Assembly: GCA_018242295.1 (NCBI GenBank)
Contig: JAFECE010000011.1
Span: 558,001 to 622,000, forward strand
DNA: 64,000 nucleotides
Direction: 5' to 3'
Origin: Pseudomonadota bacterium
GTDB taxonomy: Bacteria > Pseudomonadota > Alphaproteobacteria > Rhizobiales > Hyphomicrobiaceae
Part shown: piece after piece, positions 60,885 to 64,000 of the stretch
How positions within the stretch are numbered: position 1 is the stretch's first letter
Layout: every line of letters starts with the position of its first letter
Notes under the pieces: model-generated
The model's input: the letters and a program-made list of their open reading frames with translations, nothing else
Databases searched by the model: none
Told to the model about the DNA's origin: nothing
Translations under genes and position numbers: made by a program

Positions 60885-61439
60885 TTGAACGAGAAGCCTA
60901 CAGTATCTGGAGTGCGGGACGGCCTGTGGCTGTTCAATACAGCCGTACTCCGCAACAGGCTCCGCTACTTCTGGCGGCGATTGCTTCTGCTTCGGGCGAC
61001 GCCGCACGAGGTGGCGCTGGGGTTCGCACTCGGAGTATTCAGCGCCTGCACGCCGTTTCTCGGGTTCCAAACCATACTCGCGCTCACGCTTGCCTTTGTC
61101 CTGCGTGTTAGCATGCCCGCCGCACTGCTCGGGACCTTCATCGGCAACCCCTTGAGCTGGCCGGCAATCTGGAGCGGTTCGTACGTCGCAGGCGCACTGC
61201 TTCTCGGACAAGATCCCGCCTACGCCGCCGACCATTTTACCGATACGGCCAACGCGCTTGGCGCCACGCTGAGCGCTCCCTCACCGGAGAATCTCAATAC
61301 GGCCGTCGATTATTTATCGCCCATCGTCGAGCCGATGATCGTCGGGGGCCTTCTCGTCGGCTTGATAGCAGCGATATTTAGCTACTATCCTACGCGCCGG
61401 GCAGTGCGTGTTTTCCAAAGGCACCGCGGGCCCCGCTAA
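60885..61439 (+). CDS. DUF2062 family membrane protein
   Basis: The 184-residue protein has three to four hydrophobic segments and the family motif around [20 protein letters not shown] near residue 45, with N-P-L-S-W-P-A-I-W after it. The DUF2062 family has no established function. The TTG start has AGGAAAGAG just upstream. It lies between rel and pdxJ, as in many relatives. Confidence 0.87.
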   Translation: MNEKPTVSGVRDGLWLFNTAVLRNRLRYFWRRLLLLRATPHEVALGFALGVFSACTPFLGFQTILALTLAFVLRVSMPAALLGTFIGNPLSWPAIWSGSYVAGALLLGQDPAYAADHFTDTANALGATLSAPSPENLNTAVDYLSPIVEPMIVGGLLVGLIAAIFSYYPTRRAVRVFQRHRGPR

Positions 61440-61492
61440 GATTACCGGCGGCGGCAAGGCAATTTTCCCCTCATCATTGGTGGCAGAAACAC

Positions 61493-62305
61493 GTGGTGGC
61501 AAACCGCAAAGTTCCCGAAACCGGTCAAGCGCCGGCGCCAGTTCGCGCATTGCGACTCGGCGTAAATATCGATCACGTTGCAACGCTCAGGAATGCGCGC
61601 GGAGGCTTGCATCCCGATCCGCTGCGTGCGGCGCATCTCGCGATCGAAGGCGGCGCCGACGGCATCACCGCGCATCTCAGGGAAGATCGCCGGCACATTT
61701 CGGATGCGGACATCACGCGGCTGAAAAACGAGCTGACGCGTCCTCTCAATCTCGAAATGGCGGCCACGGACGAAATGCTTCAAATCGCGTTACGGCATGT
61801 GCCGAACGCGTGTTGCCTCGTGCCCGAGAGGCGCGAAGAACGGACGACGGAAGGCGGCCTCGATGTGCAGGGGGCGGTGAAGACGCTGAAGCCGCTGATC
61901 GCGAAGCTCAAGGATGCCGGCATTCGGGTCTCGTTGTTTATCGAGCCCGACATCAAGACGATCGAGGCGGCGTCAAAGGTGGATGCCGATATCGTCGAAC
62001 TTCATACCGGCAAGTATTGCCATCTCGCGCTTGAGCACGATGCCGCCGGCGTCGCTTCGGAGCTCGAGCGGCATAGGACGGCGGCCAGCGCCGGTGCGTC
62101 GGCCGGGCTTGAAGTTCACGCCGGGCATGGGCTTACCTACAACACGGTGCAGCCCATTGCGCGCATCCCCGAAATCGTCGAGCTGAATATTGGCCACTTT
62201 CTGATCGGCGAGGCGATTTTCGGCGGTCTTTCCATGGCCGTCCGCCGCATGCGCGTTCTGATGGACGAGGCTCGCGAGGCGCTGTCGGTGCAGAGAGGGC
62301 GATGA
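61493..62305 (+). CDS. pdxJ: Pyridoxine 5'-phosphate synthase
   Basis: It closes the pyridoxine ring from deoxyxylulose phosphate and 3-amino-2-oxopropyl phosphate. The 270-residue TIM-barrel protein has [26 protein letters not shown] and the phosphate motif G-H-G-L-T-Y-N-T. I read it from the GTG at 61493. It overlaps acpS by four bases (ATGA). Confidence 0.96.
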   Translation: MVANRKVPETGQAPAPVRALRLGVNIDHVATLRNARGGLHPDPLRAAHLAIEGGADGITAHLREDRRHISDADITRLKNELTRPLNLEMAATDEMLQIALRHVPNACCLVPERREERTTEGGLDVQGAVKTLKPLIAKLKDAGIRVSLFIEPDIKTIEAASKVDADIVELHTGKYCHLALEHDAAGVASELERHRTAASAGASAGLEVHAGHGLTYNTVQPIARIPEIVELNIGHFLIGEAIFGGLSMAVRRMRVLMDEAREALSVQRGR

Positions 62306-62718
62306 TCATCGGCATCGGCAATGATCTCTGCGATATCCGGCGGATAGAGCGGACGATTGAGCGCTTTGGCGATCGATTTCTCCAGCGCGTGTTCACGACG
62401 GAAGAGCGCCGGAAGGCGTTCTCGCGGGCCCACGCGGCCCGAACCTTCGCAAAGCGCTTTGCCGCCAAGGAGGCGGCTTCGAAGGCGCTCGGGACCGGTT
62501 TTCGTCACGGCGTCCATTTGAAGGACATCGGGGTCGTCAACGACCCGTCGGGACGCCCGACATTGTCGCTGACGGGCGGCGCAGGCGCGCGCCTCGCAAA
62601 GTTGATACCGAAGGGTTTCAAGGCGCGCATCGACGTCACCCTGACGGATGAATATCCGCTTGCCCAAGCAATCGTGATCATCTCGGCGGTCCGGGACGAG
62701 GAAAATCGAGGCGACTGA
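62302..62718 (+). CDS. acpS: Holo-[acyl-carrier-protein] synthase
   Basis: It transfers phosphopantetheine from coenzyme A to apo-ACP. The 138-residue protein has [10 protein letters not shown] (Asp8 for magnesium), the [11 protein letters not shown] motif with the catalytic Glu and the downstream H-L-K-D-I strand. It is coupled to pdxJ, and lepB follows after 198 bases. Confidence 0.96.
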   Translation: MIIGIGNDLCDIRRIERTIERFGDRFLQRVFTTEERRKAFSRAHAARTFAKRFAAKEAASKALGTGFRHGVHLKDIGVVNDPSGRPTLSLTGGAGARLAKLIPKGFKARIDVTLTDEYPLAQAIVIISAVRDEENRGD

Positions 62719-62916
62719 ACTATTTCGCCGCGGTTAAAATCGTCGCTGAGCCCCCCTTGCCGCAAGGCCGCCGCGGCGTTGAGTTACTGTTATTCCTTAC
62801 CGTTTTGTCAGGTTTATGCCCGTCGTTGCGGCTCAGGTGCAAACTCGCTATAGCGGACCCCCTAACATGAAGCGAGCCCCGGCCAATGCCGCCTGGCGGC
62901 GCAGAGGAGCCTCTGG

Positions 62917-63675
62917 ATGAGCGTTGGTATCAAGGCGTCGAGATCGAGTTGGTCTGAAACTCTCATCATCGTCGTCGAAGCACTCGCCATAGCGATGTTC
63001 GTCCGCGTCTTCTTCTATCAGCCATTCAATATTCCGTCTGGCTCGATGAAGGAGACACTGCTGATCGGCGATTACCTGTTCGTCTCGAAGCTGTCCTATG
63101 GCTACAGCAAGTTCTCCTTTCCCTTCAGTCCGAACCTTTTCGAAGGGCGGATCTTCGGCGCGGAGCCGAAGCGGGGAGACGTCGCCGTATTCAAGCTGCC
63201 GCGGGACAACTCGACCGATTACATCAAGCGGGTCATCGGCCTGCCGGGTGACGAAGTCCAGATGAAGAACGGTCAGCTCTTTATCAATGGGCAGGCGATA
63301 CCGAAGGTGCCCGCCGGTGAATTCACGACTTTTGAAGATGGCCGCGAGCGGACTATACCGGTATTCGAGGAAACGCTTCCCAACGGCGTGAAGTATAAGG
63401 TTCTCGATAGCGACCCGAATGGACCCTACGACAATACGGGGGTCTATAAGGTTCCCGAGGGTCACTACTTCATGATGGGCGATAACCGCGACAACTCAAC
63501 CGACAGCCGGGTTCGTAGCGCTGTCGGGTTCGTCCCTTACGAGAACTTTATTGGCCGTGCCGAGATCATCTTCTTCTCTGCCAAAGTCGACGAGCCGGAT
63601 GCCTTCCGCTGGTATGCTCCGTGGACTTGGCCATTTGACATCCGTTGGGACAGGTTCTTCACTCTCGTGCGGTGA
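62917..63675 (+). CDS. lepB: Signal peptidase I
   Basis: It removes signal peptides on the outer face of the membrane. The 252-residue protein has one N-terminal membrane helix. Ser43 is the nucleophile in P-S-G-S-M (followed by K-E-T-L rather than the usual P-T-L), and Lys104 is the general base in D-Y-I-K-R-V-I-G-L-P-G-D. The G-D-N-R-D-N-S-T-D-S-R box is intact. The ATG is close to the helix. The gene is part of the classic acpS-lepB-rnc order. Confidence 0.96.
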   Translation: MSVGIKASRSSWSETLIIVVEALAIAMFVRVFFYQPFNIPSGSMKETLLIGDYLFVSKLSYGYSKFSFPFSPNLFEGRIFGAEPKRGDVAVFKLPRDNSTDYIKRVIGLPGDEVQMKNGQLFINGQAIPKVPAGEFTTFEDGRERTIPVFEETLPNGVKYKVLDSDPNGPYDNTGVYKVPEGHYFMMGDNRDNSTDSRVRSAVGFVPYENFIGRAEIIFFSAKVDEPDAFRWYAPWTWPFDIRWDRFFTLVR

Positions 63676-63696
63676 CCGCAAAGTGGCATTTGCGCC

Positions 63697-64000
63697 ATGC
63701 TGAGACCTCGCAAGTTTAAAGAACTCGAGACCAAACTCGGATACAAATTCAAGGATCCCGCGCTCCTGGAGCGCGCGCTGACACACGCGAGCGTTCGCGG
63801 CGGGAAGGTTGCCCGGTTCGATAACGAGCGGCTGGAATTCATCGGCGACCGGGTTCTTGGGCTCGCGATCGCCGAGGCTCTCAATGGGCAATATCCCGAG
63901 GCCAGCGAAGGGGAGCTTGCGCGGCGCTACAATCGCCTCGTTCGGGGCGAAGCCTGCGCCAAGGTCGCTCGCGCTATCGGGCTTGGTGCCCATCTTATTC
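63697..64000 (+). CDS. rnc: Ribonuclease III, 3' end outside window
   Basis: The first 101 residues are visible: F-K-D-P-A-L-L-E-R-A-L-T-H-A-S near residue 20, then E-R-L-E-F-I-G-D-R-V-L-G, the RNase III signature with the metal-binding Glu and Asp. It cleaves double-stranded RNA, including rRNA precursors. It starts 21 bases after lepB, and the double-stranded RNA-binding domain is beyond the edge. Confidence 0.95.
   Translation, partial: MLRPRKFKELETKLGYKFKDPALLERALTHASVRGGKVARFDNERLEFIGDRVLGLAIAEALNGQYPEASEGELARRYNRLVRGEACAKVARAIGLGAHLI

Noticed and set aside
1-64000. Search for CRISPR arrays, rRNA genes, prophage and complete insertion sequences
   Set aside because: I saw no regularly spaced repeats, no rRNA segments and no transposase, integrase or phage structural genes. 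Low-level remnants could be missed by eye.

Overview
The window is about 64 kb of a GC-rich alphaproteobacterial chromosome. The gene set and order (gatCAB, pyrB-pyrC, acpS-lepB-rnc, an fnrL/hemN/ccoNOQP-ccoGHIS block, frequent GTG/TTG starts) and a Rhizobiales-type intergenic palindrome point to the order Hyphomicrobiales. A Hyphomicrobium-like bacterium is my best guess; that is inference, with no database support. Coding density is high, no prophage or intact insertion sequence is visible, and most of the window is vertically inherited chromosome.

Layout. 1-7.1 kb: pyrimidine and translation genes: pyrB with a pyrC-like partner that lacks zinc ligands, ruvX, and gatC-gatA-(chorismate-mutase-like)-(membrane protein)-gatB in one operon. 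7.1-14.9 kb: single-gene units (cytochrome P450, DedA protein, quinone oxidoreductase, glutathione transferase, lipoproteins, a Sel1 protein), tRNA-Ser(GCU) and a frameshifted RibD/DHFR-like gene. 14.9-20.5 kb: a two-subunit molybdenum hydroxylase (IorA/IorB type) with its XdhC and MocA-like maturation factors and a divergent GlxA/AraC regulator. 20.8-32.2 kb: a microaerobic respiration island: an FnrL-type regulator, hemN, a hemerythrin protein, ccoNOQP (cbb3 oxidase), ccoGHIS and a SafE-like membrane protein. One FNR box lies between the two divergent arms.

32.2-38.9 kb is the most interesting region: a family 2A encapsulin locus (serine acetyltransferase, SrpI-like shell protein, cysteine desulfurase with a 332-residue low-complexity N-terminus). 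Beside it are a CysB-type LysR regulator and a cysteine synthase. Together they could make cysteine, strip its sulfur and hold that sulfur inside a protein shell. Several palindromes in the locus could be operators.

39-53.5 kb: metabolic and envelope genes: a Zn-type dehydrogenase, a VOC-protein remnant, a PaaK-like ligase, a second DedA protein, hydrolases, a CysG-like protein with a truncated methyltransferase part, a repeat-containing OmpA-family protein, a 32-residue membrane peptide, a membrane protein with two helix-hairpin-helix-like repeats and a soluble lytic transglycosylase. 53.8-64 kb: housekeeping genes dapA, smpB, two peroxiredoxin-like paralogues (one without any cysteine), a uracil-DNA glycosylase, a NYN-domain protein, rpoZ, rel, a DUF2062 protein, pdxJ, acpS, lepB and the start of rnc.
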